In this document: piece after piece, positions 19,778 through 28,836 of the stretch | How the letters are laid out: the number at the start of each line of letters is the position of its first letter | How positions within the stretch are numbered: the first letter of the stretch is position 1 | NCBI RefSeq assembly: GCF_003253745.1 | Contig: NZ_MZXV01000011.1 | Coordinates: forward strand, 1-45,428 | Source of the DNA: Mesorhizobium kowhaii | Lineage (GTDB): Bacteria; Pseudomonadota; Alphaproteobacteria; Rhizobiales; Rhizobiaceae | DNA length: 45,428 nt | Reading direction: 5' to 3' | Notes under the pieces: model-generated | Seen by the model: only the letters and a program-made list of their open reading frames with translations | Database searches by the model: none | Told to the model about the DNA's origin: nothing | Program-made: the position numbers and the translations under genes

Positions 19778-20887
19778 TTAGCTCGCAAGCTTGTCGCGGC
19801 TGTGCGGTGACAGCCGCCGGGTGAAGGCCTCGGTCAGCGCGGGGAGGAAGCGCACCGCATCGGTGACGATCCCGAGGTGAGCGAAATCGAAAATCGGAGC
19901 GTTCGGGTCGGTGTTGATGGCCACGATGAGATCTGCTGCCTCAACTCCAACGCGGTGCTGGATCGCGCCGGAAATACCAGCCGCTATGTAAAGCTTCGGC
20001 CGGATTGTCTTGCCAGTTTGGCCGATCTGCCGATCCGCCGGCATCCAGCCCTTTTGGACCAGCGGCCGCGAACAGCCAAATTCAGCGCCAATCGCTCGCG
20101 CGAGACTCTTCACAAGCTGCAGGTTCTCCGCCCCGCCTAGGCCGAGCCCTCCCGCAACCACCACATCGGCATAGGCGAGATTGGCTGTGCCTGATTGGCT
20201 ATCCGGCAGAAAGCCGAGGATTTTGGTGACGATTTCATCCTCGGCCAGCGACAGCTTGTGCACGATGACGCGCCCGATCGCTCTGTCCGCCCGCTGCGGC
20301 ATGGGCATGACCCTCGGTCGCACCGTCGCCATCTGCGGCCTGTAGTTGAGCGTGTAGATCGTGCATAGCAAGGAACCCCCAAAAGTCGGACGGGTCGCGG
20401 CAAGCGAACCGTCGGCATCCACATCGAGTTCGGTGCAGTCGGCCGTGAGCCCTGTCAGCAAGGTCGTCGCGACGGACCCGGCGAGATCCCTGCCGAGCGT
20501 GGTCGCACCGAGAAGCAGAATCTCGGGTTTGTAAGTATCAACCAGATCGGTCATCGCCTTGGTGAAAGGCTCATTCCGATAGTCGGCGAGCAGCGGCGCC
20601 TCGACGAAGTAGACAAGGTCGGCGCCATAGGCGAAGGCTTGGGCGACTGCGTTCTGGGTGGCTTCTTCCGGCGGTCCGAGCACAACGCCCGCGAGCTGGA
20701 CGCCAAGTTTGTCTGCTAGCTTGCGGCCCTCACCAAGCAATTCGAAGGATACGGAGTGGACCTGGCCGCGTTCGAGCTCGATGAAAACCCAAACGTGCCG
20801 ATAGGCCCTGAAACGCTCGGGCAGCTCCTTCTTCATCCCGGCACGGCCGGCGGGCGGGCGGGGGGTGTCTGGGGTCGCGTTCGACAT
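19778..20887 (-). CDS. fixB: Electron transfer flavoprotein alpha subunit FixB
   Basis: A 369-residue ETF-alpha homolog. The C-terminal FAD domain carries [20 protein letters not shown] followed by [20 protein letters not shown], the ETF-alpha signature. It pairs with FixA. The start ATG at 20887 has GGAGCAG upstream. It begins 18 bp after the fixA stop. Confidence 0.96.
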   Translation of the reverse strand: MSNATPDTPRPPAGRAGMKKELPERFRAYRHVWVFIELERGQVHSVSFELLGEGRKLADKLGVQLAGVVLGPPEEATQNAVAQAFAYGADLVYFVEAPLLADYRNEPFTKAMTDLVDTYKPEILLLGATTLGRDLAGSVATTLLTGLTADCTELDVDADGSLAATRPTFGGSLLCTIYTLNYRPQMATVRPRVMPMPQRADRAIGRVIVHKLSLAEDEIVTKILGFLPDSQSGTANLAYADVVVAGGLGLGGAENLQLVKSLARAIGAEFGCSRPLVQKGWMPADRQIGQTGKTIRPKLYIAAGISGAIQHRVGVEAADLIVAINTDPNAPIFDFAHLGIVTDAVRFLPALTEAFTRRLSPHSRDKLAS

Positions 20888-20905
20888 ATGGTCTGCTCCT
20901 TGCCG

Positions 20906-21754
20906 TCAGGCGCCGTCGAAGGCCAGTTCCGGTTCCAGTGCCGGCTGGCGGGTGAAAATTGCAACAATCAGTTCGTCGGCGAGATCGCGCAGCGTCTTTT
21001 CGGCCGTGTCAATTTGCGCCGCCTTTTCCGACCGCGCGGTAGGGGCGAAAACGCGTTTGACGACCGTCGGCGAGCCACGCAAGCCGCACTTGGTGAGGTC
21101 CTCAATGCCCGCCTCGGCCGCACTCCATTTCACAATCTGCCTCCGCGCAGCGCTCAATGCGTCTTCGATCGAGCCCCGACGCATCTCGTTGGTGCCTTCC
21201 AGCATGGTGATGAGGCAAGGCAGCTTGCTCTTCAGCGTCTGCGTCCCGCCCTCGCAACGACGCTCCACCGTGATCTCGCGCGCAGCAAGATCAATGGTAG
21301 CGATTTTCGCGACATAGGTGAGTTGGTGGAGATCGAGACGCTTGGCGATGCCGGGCCCGACTTGCGCGGTGTCGCCGTCGATCGTCTGCTTGCCCGTGAA
21401 GACCACGTCCGGCGTGCCGAAGGTTTCGCCAATCTTCGCGATTGCCTGAGAGAGAGCAAATGACGTCGCCAGTGTGTCGGAACCGGCAAAATAGCGGTCG
21501 GTCAAAAGCACCGCGCGATCGGCGCCGTAGCCAAGCGCCTTGCGCAGGGAGTCCTCTGCCATGGGTGGGCCCATAGTGAGCACGGTGACCTCCCCACCAT
21601 AAGCGTCGCGTAGCCTGAGTGCTTCTTCGAGGGCGAATAGGTCGTAGGGGTTTATGATGGTCGGCACACCCTGGCGCATGATGGTGTTCGTCACTGGATG
21701 GACCCGTATCTGTGCCGAGTCCGGCACCTGCTTTATGCTGACGACGATGTGCAT
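20906..21754 (-). CDS. fixA: Electron transfer flavoprotein beta subunit FixA
   Basis: A 282-residue ETF-beta homolog that starts MHIVVSIKQVPD. VFTGKQTIDGDTAQVGPGIA (about residues 115-135) is the ETF-beta nucleotide-binding region. It is the first gene of fixABCX, with a sigma-54 promoter and a NifA site upstream. Length is normal. Confidence 0.96.
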   Translation of the reverse strand: MHIVVSIKQVPDSAQIRVHPVTNTIMRQGVPTIINPYDLFALEEALRLRDAYGGEVTVLTMGPPMAEDSLRKALGYGADRAVLLTDRYFAGSDTLATSFALSQAIAKIGETFGTPDVVFTGKQTIDGDTAQVGPGIAKRLDLHQLTYVAKIATIDLAAREITVERRCEGGTQTLKSKLPCLITMLEGTNEMRRGSIEDALSAARRQIVKWSAAEAGIEDLTKCGLRGSPTVVKRVFAPTARSEKAAQIDTAEKTLRDLADELIVAIFTRQPALEPELAFDGA

Positions 21755-21809
21755 TGGCGTTTCTCTACGCTGTTAACCGGATGCGGGCTGGCGGTGCGAG
21801 TTCTTGGCA

Positions 21810-21824
21810 GCATCATTCGTGCCA
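21810..21824 (-). promoter_or_regulatory. Sigma-54 promoter of fixABCX
   Basis: The minus strand reads TGGCACGAATGATGC, with a perfect -24 element and GG-N10-GC spacing; the -12 is ATGC instead of TTGC. It lies 56 bp upstream of fixA. Confidence 0.85.
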
Positions 21825-21896
21825 AGTGCTTTGCGGCCACTATTCCTTTGAAATTCGGCTGGTCATTTCTGAAGACGCCGTCGCGATGACCGGATT

Positions 21897-21912
21897 TGTC
21901 GGGTTGTTGACA
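21897..21912 (-). promoter_or_regulatory. NifA upstream activator sequence for fixABCX
   Basis: TGTCGGGTTGTTGACA matches TGT-N10-ACA and is 73 bp before the promoter. The flank GGATTTGTCGGG is shared with the iscN/hmuS site. Confidence 0.85.
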
Positions 21913-21937
21913 TTGTCGCGTCGCAGCTATGTCGTCC

Positions 21938-22318
21938 TTATTCCCTGCCGAACCGCTTCAGGACGGAATCGAACGGAACGTAGCCGCGGCCTGTCGTGCA
22001 AGCTTTGTCCGGATCGTGGTCTTTGAGCACCTTGAAGACCCGGTGCGTGAGCGGCGAGGAAACCGCGAAGTCCCCGTAAGCCCGTTCCAGCATGGCGCGC
22101 ACGCGCGCGGCGATCACCTGGTCGGGCAGACCGGAGAAATCTTCCTCAGCAAGGTATTGTCCCACACGCTTCATGATATGGAGCCGTGAAACATTGAGTA
22201 CCTTCGGATCATAGGAGACGCCAAGGACAGAGAAGAACTCCTCCGCGGCCGACAGGCCTTTCAGTCGCGCGAGGATATCGGTGACGTCGATGGGACGGCC
22301 GTCAGCGGAACAGGTCAT
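21938..22318 (-). CDS. nifW: Nitrogenase-stabilizing protein NifW
   Basis: A 126-residue protein. The N-terminal LKGLSAAEEFFSVLGVSYDP block and VLNVSRLHIMKRV identify NifW, which protects or assists the MoFe protein. ATG 22318 has AGGGAGA upstream. It lies upstream of fixA on the same strand; the fixA promoter sits between them. No sigma-54 promoter was seen directly before it, so it may be read from the nifS-nifV side. Confidence 0.94.
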   Translation of the reverse strand: MTCSADGRPIDVTDILARLKGLSAAEEFFSVLGVSYDPKVLNVSRLHIMKRVGQYLAEEDFSGLPDQVIAARVRAMLERAYGDFAVSSPLTHRVFKVLKDHDPDKACTTGRGYVPFDSVLKRFGRE

Positions 22319-22728
22319 TGCATTCTCCCTTGTCGGAAAACCGTGGGGTCAGATACGAAAAACTCTGATCTGCAGCCGCGAAACCCGCAGCTTGATGAAC
22401 CAGGTGGGCTGAGCCAGCGAGACAATCGCTTCGTCGCCAAGGCTGGGCATCCGGTGCCCAGCCCGGGCGTGGCGAACGGGCGCATGCGCAGCGCCGTGCA
22501 ATGCGAGATGGGCTCGATTATTGCCGCATTGGCTCTCGATCTGGCTGGGCTCCGACCTGGGTGGGACCGAGGTCTTGTTGCTTGCACCTATGAGGAGACC
22601 GGCCAGACGCGGCCGGATCATGCGCCTTGATCTCCAGAGGGTTTTGGACGTCATAGCCAATGGGACGGCGGAACGCCTTCTCCGCGTGGCTGCTGTACGA
22701 TTCGAGATGATGGCGACGACAAGCGACA
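22319..22728. other. Gap between nifV and nifW
   Basis: About 410 bp. In some rhizobia a cysE-like gene lies here, but none of the open frames looks like it. Nothing recognised. Confidence 0.4.
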
Positions 22729-23889
22729 TCAGGCCACCTCACTCGATGCCAAAGTCGCGCCTGCTGCCTCGCTGCACATTCGGTCATAGATATCGACCAG
22801 TTGCATGGCGGTGATGCTCGATTTGAGCTTGGCCGCCTTGCGGCGGATGCAGACAAGCATCGCGGCCGCCAGATCCGGGTCGAGATCGCGGCCGCTTTCG
22901 CTCAGCACATGGGCGATCGCGGTGACGCCGGAATGCTTCCCGATGACGATACGCCGGCAGCGGCCAACGAGAGCCGGATCGAGCCCCTGATAGGTTCGCG
23001 GGTCCTTCAGCAGCCCTGCGACGTGAATGCCGGATTCATGGGCAAAAACATCGGCCCCGACGATCGGCTTGGTGGCGGCTGTCGGTCGGCGTGACGCCTG
23101 CGCCACCTTGGCTGCCAGGGCGGGCAATGCGGTCAGGTCGATGCCAGTATCTGCGTGCTGGAGGACGGCTAACGCGGCGGCCACCTCTTCAAGCGCGGCA
23201 TTGCCCGCGCGCTCGCCGAGTCCAAGGACGGTGACTGAAGCATGGCGCGCGCCGGCGCGGATCGCCGCCAGGGTGTTGGCCGTAGCGAGGCCGAGATCGT
23301 TGTGCGCATGGAATTCGAGGTCGACGAGAGACTCCGCGGCGAGCTGGGCGACAAGCTCGAAGGTCGAAAAGGGGTCGAGAACGCCGACTGTGTCAGCCAA
23401 CCTCACGCGGCTTGCGCCGGCGCGCGCCGCCGTCTTGATAACGCGGGCGAGATGATCCCGGTCGGCTCGCGAAGCATCCTCGCAGCCCACGGCGACGGAG
23501 AAGCCGCTGGCGGCTGCGCGCCCGACCATATACTCGATAAGCTGGAGCGCTCCTGCTTGATCGAGGCCGAGCTTGGCGGCAAGTTGGATGTCCGATGCAG
23601 GCAACGACAGATTGACGGCGCGGACCCCGCTCTTGATCGCTGCATCGAGATCCGGTGAGGTCATCCGGCACCAGGCCGTGAGCCGCACCGGGAGGCTCCG
23701 CGCGACCACGGCGCGAATTGCGTCGATCTCGTCGGCGCCCATTGCCGGCGTGCCGATCTCGATCTCATGGACGCCGGCTGCCGCAAGCGACTCAGCGATC
23801 TCAAGTTTTTCCGCCACCGTGAAAGCAACGCCGGGTGCCTGCTCGCCGTCGCGCAGGGTCGTATCGTTGAGAAAGACCTGACTGCTCAT
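22729..23889 (-). CDS. nifV: Homocitrate synthase NifV
   Basis: A 386-residue member of the HMG-CoA lyase-like/isopropylmalate synthase family. NifV condenses acetyl-CoA and 2-oxoglutarate to homocitrate, the organic ligand of FeMo-co. Motifs: [14 protein letters not shown] (residues about 9-22, metal and catalytic residues), [10 protein letters not shown] (metal-binding histidines) and [14 protein letters not shown]. The open frame begins at 23931, but ATG 23889 overlaps the nifS stop by four bases (ATGA) and fits the family start, indicating translational coupling. It is short (no leucine-type regulatory domain), as expected for NifV rather than LeuA. Many rhizobia lack nifV and depend on plant homocitrate. 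Confidence 0.93.
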   Translation of the reverse strand: MSSQVFLNDTTLRDGEQAPGVAFTVAEKLEIAESLAAAGVHEIEIGTPAMGADEIDAIRAVVARSLPVRLTAWCRMTSPDLDAAIKSGVRAVNLSLPASDIQLAAKLGLDQAGALQLIEYMVGRAAASGFSVAVGCEDASRADRDHLARVIKTAARAGASRVRLADTVGVLDPFSTFELVAQLAAESLVDLEFHAHNDLGLATANTLAAIRAGARHASVTVLGLGERAGNAALEEVAAALAVLQHADTGIDLTALPALAAKVAQASRRPTAATKPIVGADVFAHESGIHVAGLLKDPRTYQGLDPALVGRCRRIVIGKHSGVTAIAHVLSESGRDLDPDLAAAMLVCIRRKAAKLKSSITAMQLVDIYDRMCSEAAGATLASSEVA

Positions 23890-25103
23890 GAATGGTCGCC
23901 GGTGCTTCCGGCGCTGAGACCTGGACCGCATTGACGGTCTTCGGCACTCCGCCCTTCCGGCGCAGAACTGAGGGGCTCGCGCAGCTTATCCACGATGGCA
24001 GGCAAGACCTCGAGCACTCGGTCCACGTCGTCTTGGTCGTTGTCACGCGAGAAAGAGAAGCGGACCGCCCCATGTGCGATATTCATCGCCCTCAGGACGT
24101 GGCTCGGCTCCGGGTAGCCGGAGGTGCAGGCGGGGCCGGAGGAACAGGCGATGCCCATGCGGTCGAGGAGATGCAGGATTCCATCACCTTCGATACGTTC
24201 GAAGGCGATGTTTAGGGTGTTCGGCAAGCGCTCCAACGGATCGCCGTTGACAAAGGAGTTTGGGACACGCTGAAGAACCCCGTTCTCGAGCCGGTCCCGG
24301 AGCCACTTTATCCGTGTGGTCTCGGCATCCATGAATTTCAGGGCGAGTTCGGCTGCCCTGCCGAGCCCGACTATGCCGGGCGTGTTTTCGGTGCCCGCAC
24401 GCCGGTCTCTCTCTTGATGACCCCCTTTGATCAGCGAGTGGAAGGGCACGCCGCGCTTGACGAAAAGTGCTCCGACGCCTTTCGGTCCATGAAATTTATG
24501 GCTGGAGAGTGACAGCATGTCGATAGCGGTCGATTTCAGGTTCATCGGGAGCTTGCCGACCGCCTGCACGGCATCGGTGTGGAAGAGGGCGCCGACTTCC
24601 TTGGCCAATTCGGCGAGCTTGGCGACGGGGAAGATCGTACCAGTCTCGTTGTTGGCCCACATGATGGAGACGATTGCCACGTTTGGGGTGAGGGTAGCCC
24701 GGTAAGCCTCAATGTCGAGCCGGCCATGGCGATCCACCGGGATCCTGTGCACCTTGACCCGGCGCGTCCGCTCGAGATGCGCGCAAAGCGTCAGCACGGC
24801 CGGATGTTCGACGACGGAAGTCACGATCTCTGTCCGGTCAGGGATCACCTCGAGTGCCGAAAGAATGGCCGCGTTGTCGCTTTCCGTCCCACCCGAGGTG
24901 AAGGTGATCTCGTCATCGGACTCCGCACCGATCAGTGCCTGCAACTGCCGCCGCGCGTTCCTCAACGCAGCGCCGGCAAGGGTGCCAAGACCGTGCGCCG
25001 ACGAAGGGTTGCCGAATTGATCCGTAAGGAAGGGCAACATCGCTTGAACGACCCCGGGATCGACCCGTGTCGTGGCGTTGTTGTCGAGATAGACAACTGA
25101 CAT
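23886..25103 (-). CDS. nifS: Cysteine desulfurase NifS
   Basis: A 405-residue PLP enzyme that supplies sulfur for nitrogenase Fe-S clusters. It starts [12 protein letters not shown] at ATG 25103, with GGAG nine bases upstream; a TTG at 25118 is the alternative. His100 (VVEHP) stacks the cofactor, Lys203 ([10 protein letters not shown]) binds PLP and Cys326 (SSGPACTSG) carries the persulfide. The C-terminus has a short charged extension beyond the usual length. The gene is followed by overlapping nifV and preceded by iscN. No nifU lies between, which differs from the iscN-nifU-nifS order known in some rhizobia. Confidence 0.95.
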   Translation of the reverse strand: MSVVYLDNNATTRVDPGVVQAMLPFLTDQFGNPSSAHGLGTLAGAALRNARRQLQALIGAESDDEITFTSGGTESDNAAILSALEVIPDRTEIVTSVVEHPAVLTLCAHLERTRRVKVHRIPVDRHGRLDIEAYRATLTPNVAIVSIMWANNETGTIFPVAKLAELAKEVGALFHTDAVQAVGKLPMNLKSTAIDMLSLSSHKFHGPKGVGALFVKRGVPFHSLIKGGHQERDRRAGTENTPGIVGLGRAAELALKFMDAETTRIKWLRDRLENGVLQRVPNSFVNGDPLERLPNTLNIAFERIEGDGILHLLDRMGIACSSGPACTSGYPEPSHVLRAMNIAHGAVRFSFSRDNDQDDVDRVLEVLPAIVDKLREPLSSAPEGRSAEDRQCGPGLSAGSTGDHS

Positions 25104-25282
25104 GGGTGTGGTCTCCAATCGAGCGGAATGACGTTAAGCGCAAGGACTCATCGAGCCTGCACACGGCGTTGATAGCCGAGACGATCCAGAGCCGGTGCAG
25201 CTCGCCACAAGTTGACCTAGACAGGGTGCCGCCGTCGCCAGCGACAAGCTCACCTCTCGCGCCCTCTCTCCGTCTTCGACGA

Positions 25283-25603
25283 TCAGCCGAAGGACTTGCC
25301 GCAGGAGCACTTCGCTCGCGCGTTAGGATTGTCGAAGACAAAGCCGGAGGATTCGAAACCGGTGACGAAGTCGACGGTCATGCCGGCGACATGCGGCTGG
25401 GAGCCGGCGTCTACGAACACCTTGATCCCATCTGTCTCGAGGATCGCGTCGCCCTCGCGCTGGACGCTCTCCAGACCAATTGAGTATTTGAAGCCGGAGC
25501 AGCCGCCGGCCTCGACCATGATGCGAAAGCCTTCAGCGGGGTCAGTAGCGGCGGAAAGGGCGGTCTTGACGGCGGCAACGGCCTTGTCGGTGAGCGTAAT
25601 CAT
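25283..25603 (-). CDS. iscN: HesB/IscA-type Fe-S protein (IscN-like)
   Basis: A 106-residue A-type carrier. The three cluster cysteines are visible: GGCSGFKY at about residue 35 and CSCG near the C-terminus. It helps assemble or deliver Fe-S clusters for nitrogenase. The long upstream frame is not used: ATG 25603 has GAGGAG before it and matches the family start MITLTDKAVAAV. It is the first gene of iscN-nifS-nifV and has a NifA site and sigma-54 promoter. Confidence 0.93.
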   Translation of the reverse strand: MITLTDKAVAAVKTALSAATDPAEGFRIMVEAGGCSGFKYSIGLESVQREGDAILETDGIKVFVDAGSQPHVAGMTVDFVTGFESSGFVFDNPNARAKCSCGKSFG

Positions 25604-25647
25604 GGCTCGCTTTCTCCTCAGTGCGTGACGATTTTGCGGATCAACGT

Positions 25648-25662
25648 GCATGAGCCGTGCCA
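25648..25662 (-). promoter_or_regulatory. Sigma-54 promoter of iscN-nifS-nifV
   Basis: The minus strand reads TGGCACGGCTCATGC: perfect -24, -12 ATGC, correct GG-N10-GC spacing. It lies 45 bp before iscN and 104 bp from the NifA site at 25766-25781. Confidence 0.85.
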
Positions 25663-25765
25663 ATGAGAAAAACCGTTCTCGAACAGTGCGACACCGCAAC
25701 ACGGCCGCGATTCCGGTTCGGAATTGCCGCGAAGGCGTCGGGCAGTCGACACGTATTGTCGGATT

Positions 25766-25781
25766 TGTCGGGTCCGCCACA
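25766..25781. promoter_or_regulatory. NifA activator site between iscN and hmuS-like gene
   Basis: TGTCGGGTCCGCCACA matches TGT-N10-ACA. It lies between two outward-facing sigma-54-type promoters (25648-25662 minus, 25848-25862 plus) and could serve both. The flank TTGTCGGATTTGTCGGG is shared with the fixA site and the orphan site at 8784. Confidence 0.85.
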
Positions 25782-25847
25782 GGGATGTCGTGCCCGAGTT
25801 CCCGATGAACTGGCACCTAGGCCAGTTTCCGAGATGCTTTTAGCAAT

Positions 25848-25862
25848 TGGCACGAGTTTTGA
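25848..25862 (+). promoter_or_regulatory. Sigma-54-type promoter of hmuS-like gene
   Basis: TGGCACGAGTTTTGA has a perfect -24 element; the -12 reads TTGA instead of TTGC. The nifH promoter at 44710-44724 is almost identical (TGGCACGAGTCTTGA), which supports function. It is 61 bp before the gene and 67 bp from the NifA site. Confidence 0.65.
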
Positions 25863-25922
25863 GGCTCCCTTTTGGCGAGGACCAAGGCTCCTAACCGACA
25901 GTATGGGCAAGAGAGGTAAGAC

Positions 25923-26984
25923 ATGCACCAGCGCGAGAAACCTTCGCCGGAGATAATCCGGCGAGCACGCGAAGACAGCCCCAAAATCCGCGGCCGCGAT
26001 CTCGCTGGCCAATTGGGCATTTCGGAAGCGGAGCTCTCCGCGGCACATTGCGGTTTTGGCACGGTGCGCATCGAGCCGCGCGTCAATGATGTGCTAACCG
26101 GTCTCGAGGCGGTGGGCGAGGTGATGGCGCTGACCAGCAATGACAGTGCCGAGCATGAGAAGATAGGTACCTACGACAACGTGCTCACCGGCAATCATCA
26201 CGCCATGGTGCTCGGCAATGACATTGATTTGCGCATCTTCCCGAAGGTGTGGGTGCATGGCTTTGCCGTCGAGACACGCGAAGGCGGGGAGATCCGCCGC
26301 AGCCTGCAATTTTTCGACGCCGCAGGCGAGGCAGTGCACAAGGTGCATCTGAGGCCGTCCTCAAACCTCTATGCCTATCAAAGACTGACAGACGAGCTCC
26401 AATCCTCGAACCAGGAGCCGATCGTATCGCTTAAGACGAGGTCAGCCGAAAATGAGGCAAAGGTTCCGGACCAAGCCGCTACAATCGACGACCTACGGGA
26501 GCACTGGAGCCAGCTGACCGACGTACACCAGTTCTTCGGCATGCTGAAGAAGCTGAACCTCAGCCGCCGCCGCGCGGTCCGCATGGTCGGCCAGGACTAC
26601 GCCTGGCTGCTTGACAATGCTGCCATTGGCGGCATGTTCCGTCGTGTCGCCGATGCAGAGATGCCGATCATGTGCTTTGTCGGCAATCGTGGCTGCATCC
26701 AGATCCATTCCGGACCGATCAAGTTGCTCAGGCAGATCGGGCCTTGGATCAACGTACTCGACGCCACTTTCCACCTGCATCTCAGGACCCACCACATCCG
26801 CGAGGTTTGGGCCGTGCGCAAGCCGACCAGGGACGGCCACGTCACGTCACTCGAAGCCTATGGCGCCGACGGCAAGTTGATCATCCAGTTTTTCGGGACG
26901 CGCAAGGAAGGCGAACCCGAGCGCGAAGAATGGCGGCTACTGACCGAGAACCTGCCGCGCATCCCCAATTCAACCGCCGCTTGA
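25923..26984 (+). CDS. hmuS: Hemin-degrading factor HmuS/HemS-like
   Basis: A 353-residue protein of the HemS/ChuS/HmuS family with two tandem heme-utilisation repeats: about residues 40-165 (GEVMALTSNDSAEHEKIGTY) and 200-340 (LTDVHQFFGMLKKLNLSRR). The N-terminal ~35 residues carry the usual helical DLAGQLGISEAEL segment. It handles or degrades heme in the cytoplasm. No hmuTUV transporter or receptor lies beside it. ATG 25923 has GAGAGG upstream. It is divergent from iscN across a NifA site and has a nifH-like promoter, so it may be expressed in nodules, where heme from leghemoglobin is abundant. That role is an inference. Confidence 0.88.
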   Translation: MHQREKPSPEIIRRAREDSPKIRGRDLAGQLGISEAELSAAHCGFGTVRIEPRVNDVLTGLEAVGEVMALTSNDSAEHEKIGTYDNVLTGNHHAMVLGNDIDLRIFPKVWVHGFAVETREGGEIRRSLQFFDAAGEAVHKVHLRPSSNLYAYQRLTDELQSSNQEPIVSLKTRSAENEAKVPDQAATIDDLREHWSQLTDVHQFFGMLKKLNLSRRRAVRMVGQDYAWLLDNAAIGGMFRRVADAEMPIMCFVGNRGCIQIHSGPIKLLRQIGPWINVLDATFHLHLRTHHIREVWAVRKPTRDGHVTSLEAYGADGKLIIQFFGTRKEGEPEREEWRLLTENLPRIPNSTAA

Positions 26985-27197
26985 GGTAATACCGAGGCAT
27001 ATTGATTTCAATTTTCGCTCGGCGTCCGCGCCGCTACTCCGGATTTTGCTGTCGACCGCTTCATCGCTGCCGTCGGACGGGTACCGGCCATCCTTCGCTA
27101 CGGCGTGAAACTTAAGCGTTTCCTGTGTCGGCGTTCCTTCCGGCGTCGGCGGGTAGGGGGTGATCGAGGTGATCCGCATCTTGGAGCGGATCTTCAT
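26970..27197 (-). pseudogene. Truncated phage-type gene fragment
   Basis: The start is good: ATG 27197 preceded by GGAGAACTAG. Residues 1-45 (KIRSKMRITSITPYP, LKFHAVAK, YPSDGSDE) resemble a small protein common in rhizobial prophages. After DGSDE the expected continuation (a charged, aromatic segment) is replaced by unrelated sequence, and the frame runs into the end of the convergent hmuS-like gene. It is probably a leftover of the same kind of prophage as the fragment at 6970-7688. Confidence 0.45.
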
Positions 27198-27578
27198 TCT
27201 AGTTCTCCGTTCTGATTGTGCCCGGGAACCGCCGGGCGCGGCGCGCTCGCGAGCGGCTTCGCTACCGCCGACTACACCCCGTCTGACCGGTGACCTCGTT
27301 CGACCTTAGCCTGCTTCCACTAGGCTCCTCGTTAGCTTTCTGGGCGCGACGTTGTCGTGTCTGGAACGGACGAATGTCGAAAGCCCTACCAAGCGTAGCC
27401 CCACCGGGTCGCTACTGCGGATATATGCGCAGCCCCAACGGTGCGTCTATTCGGCACGCAACTTGCTCGATGTTATCCGAGGCGATGTCGGCAGTACGTT
27501 ACGCAGCTCAGCGGTCATCTGATGAACAGCCTTACGATCTCAGTCGAGCGCGTAAACGCCTGAACGCAGGAGAACCAA
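27198..27578. other. Upstream region of the P450 gene
   Basis: About 380 bp without a recognised gene. No clear sigma-54 promoter or NifA site was found, so regulation of the P450 cluster is unknown. Confidence 0.4.
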
Positions 27579-28796
27579 ATGGCGACCAACCCGGTTCCAG
27601 ATCATGTCCCGCCGGAAATGGTGGGAGACTTCAGTCTTTTTACGTCGCCAGGCATGTCCCCGACGGCCAATGGCGATCCGCACGCAACAGTCGCTTGCGT
27701 GCATGCCGGACCGCCGATCTTTTATTCGCCTTGGAACACGCGGGCCGGGCAGGGTACTTGGGTCATCACTCGCGCCGCAGATCAGCGCCGGGTGCTGCAG
27801 GAGACCGAAATCTTTTCCAGTCATCGCAGCATCTTCGCATCCGCACTGGGCGAAGACTGGCCGATGATCCCGCTCGAACTCGATCCACCGGACCATGGAG
27901 TCTTTCGCTCACTGCTCAATCCGCTGTTATCGCCGCAGCGTGTAACGGAATTTGAACCGACTATCCGCGAGCGAGCGATAACGCTCATCGACAGCATCGC
28001 CTCGTCGGGCACAAGCTGCGACGTGATGAAGGATTTCGCCTTTCCTTTCGCGGTCAACATCTTCCTTCGCTTTCTCGGACTGCCGGATCACCGTCTGGAT
28101 ACATTTGTCGGCTGGGCGAAAGATCTGCTCCACGGCGACGATGTCAGACGGCCGGCGGCCGCTCGGACGATTGTTGCGTTCATTGACGAAATGGCAGCGC
28201 TGCGCCGCAAAGAGCCTGTCGACGATTTCATGAGCTTCATCGTGCAGGCACAGGTCGAGGGTCGCGGGCTGACAGACCAGGAGGTCCGTGGCATTGGCGT
28301 GCTTATCTTCGTGGCGGGGCTCGACACGGTCGCTACAGCCATAGCCTTTGACTTGGCCTATCTCGCGCGCAACCTCGAAGATCAGGAATTGCTGCGGAAC
28401 GAACCAGACCGGATCGTGCTCGCAGCCGAAGAATTGCTGCGCGCCTATCCGAGCGTTCAGATGATCCGCGTGGCACGACAAAATATCGATTTCGAAGGCG
28501 CGCCGATCCGCAAGGGGGACTATGTTTCCTGCGCCACGATGATTGCAAATCGTGACCCGGCGGAATTCGAATCCCCCAACACGGTCGATCTGAAGCGAGA
28601 GGGCAACCGCCACGCCGCCTTTGGCTATGGTCCCCACCGTTGCCTTGGCTCACATCTCGCCCGGCGCGAAATTGTCATTGGCCTGGAGCAGTGGCTGGCC
28701 CGCATACCGCCCTTTCGGATCAAGGAGGAAACAGCACCCATCACCCATGGCGGCCATGTGTTCGGGATCGAAAATCTGATCCTGGACTGGGCTTGA
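27579..28796 (+). CDS. Cytochrome P450, CYP127A-like
   Basis: A 405-residue soluble bacterial P450. The I-helix oxygen-binding motif is AGLDT (about residue 248), the K-helix ExxR is EELLR, and the heme loop is [10 protein letters not shown] with the ligand Cys near residue 355. All key motifs are intact. ATG 27579 has GGAGAA upstream. The next gene encodes a ferredoxin typical of P450 partners, 40 bp on. The neighbourhood (P450, ferredoxin, tandem SDR, luciferase-like protein, nifQ) resembles the region of NGR234 with CYP127A1, so that subfamily is likely. The substrate is unknown; terpenoid or aromatic compounds are guesses. Confidence 0.93.
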   Translation: MATNPVPDHVPPEMVGDFSLFTSPGMSPTANGDPHATVACVHAGPPIFYSPWNTRAGQGTWVITRAADQRRVLQETEIFSSHRSIFASALGEDWPMIPLELDPPDHGVFRSLLNPLLSPQRVTEFEPTIRERAITLIDSIASSGTSCDVMKDFAFPFAVNIFLRFLGLPDHRLDTFVGWAKDLLHGDDVRRPAAARTIVAFIDEMAALRRKEPVDDFMSFIVQAQVEGRGLTDQEVRGIGVLIFVAGLDTVATAIAFDLAYLARNLEDQELLRNEPDRIVLAAEELLRAYPSVQMIRVARQNIDFEGAPIRKGDYVSCATMIANRDPAEFESPNTVDLKREGNRHAAFGYGPHRCLGSHLARREIVIGLEQWLARIPPFRIKEETAPITHGGHVFGIENLILDWA

Positions 28797-28836
28797 TCAA
28801 GCCCGGCCTGAGCGGGGCACAGACGTGGAGGTCGCC

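Noticed and set aside
22319..22728. Possible cysE-like gene between nifV and nifW
   Set aside because: No hexapeptide repeats or serine acetyltransferase motifs in any frame.
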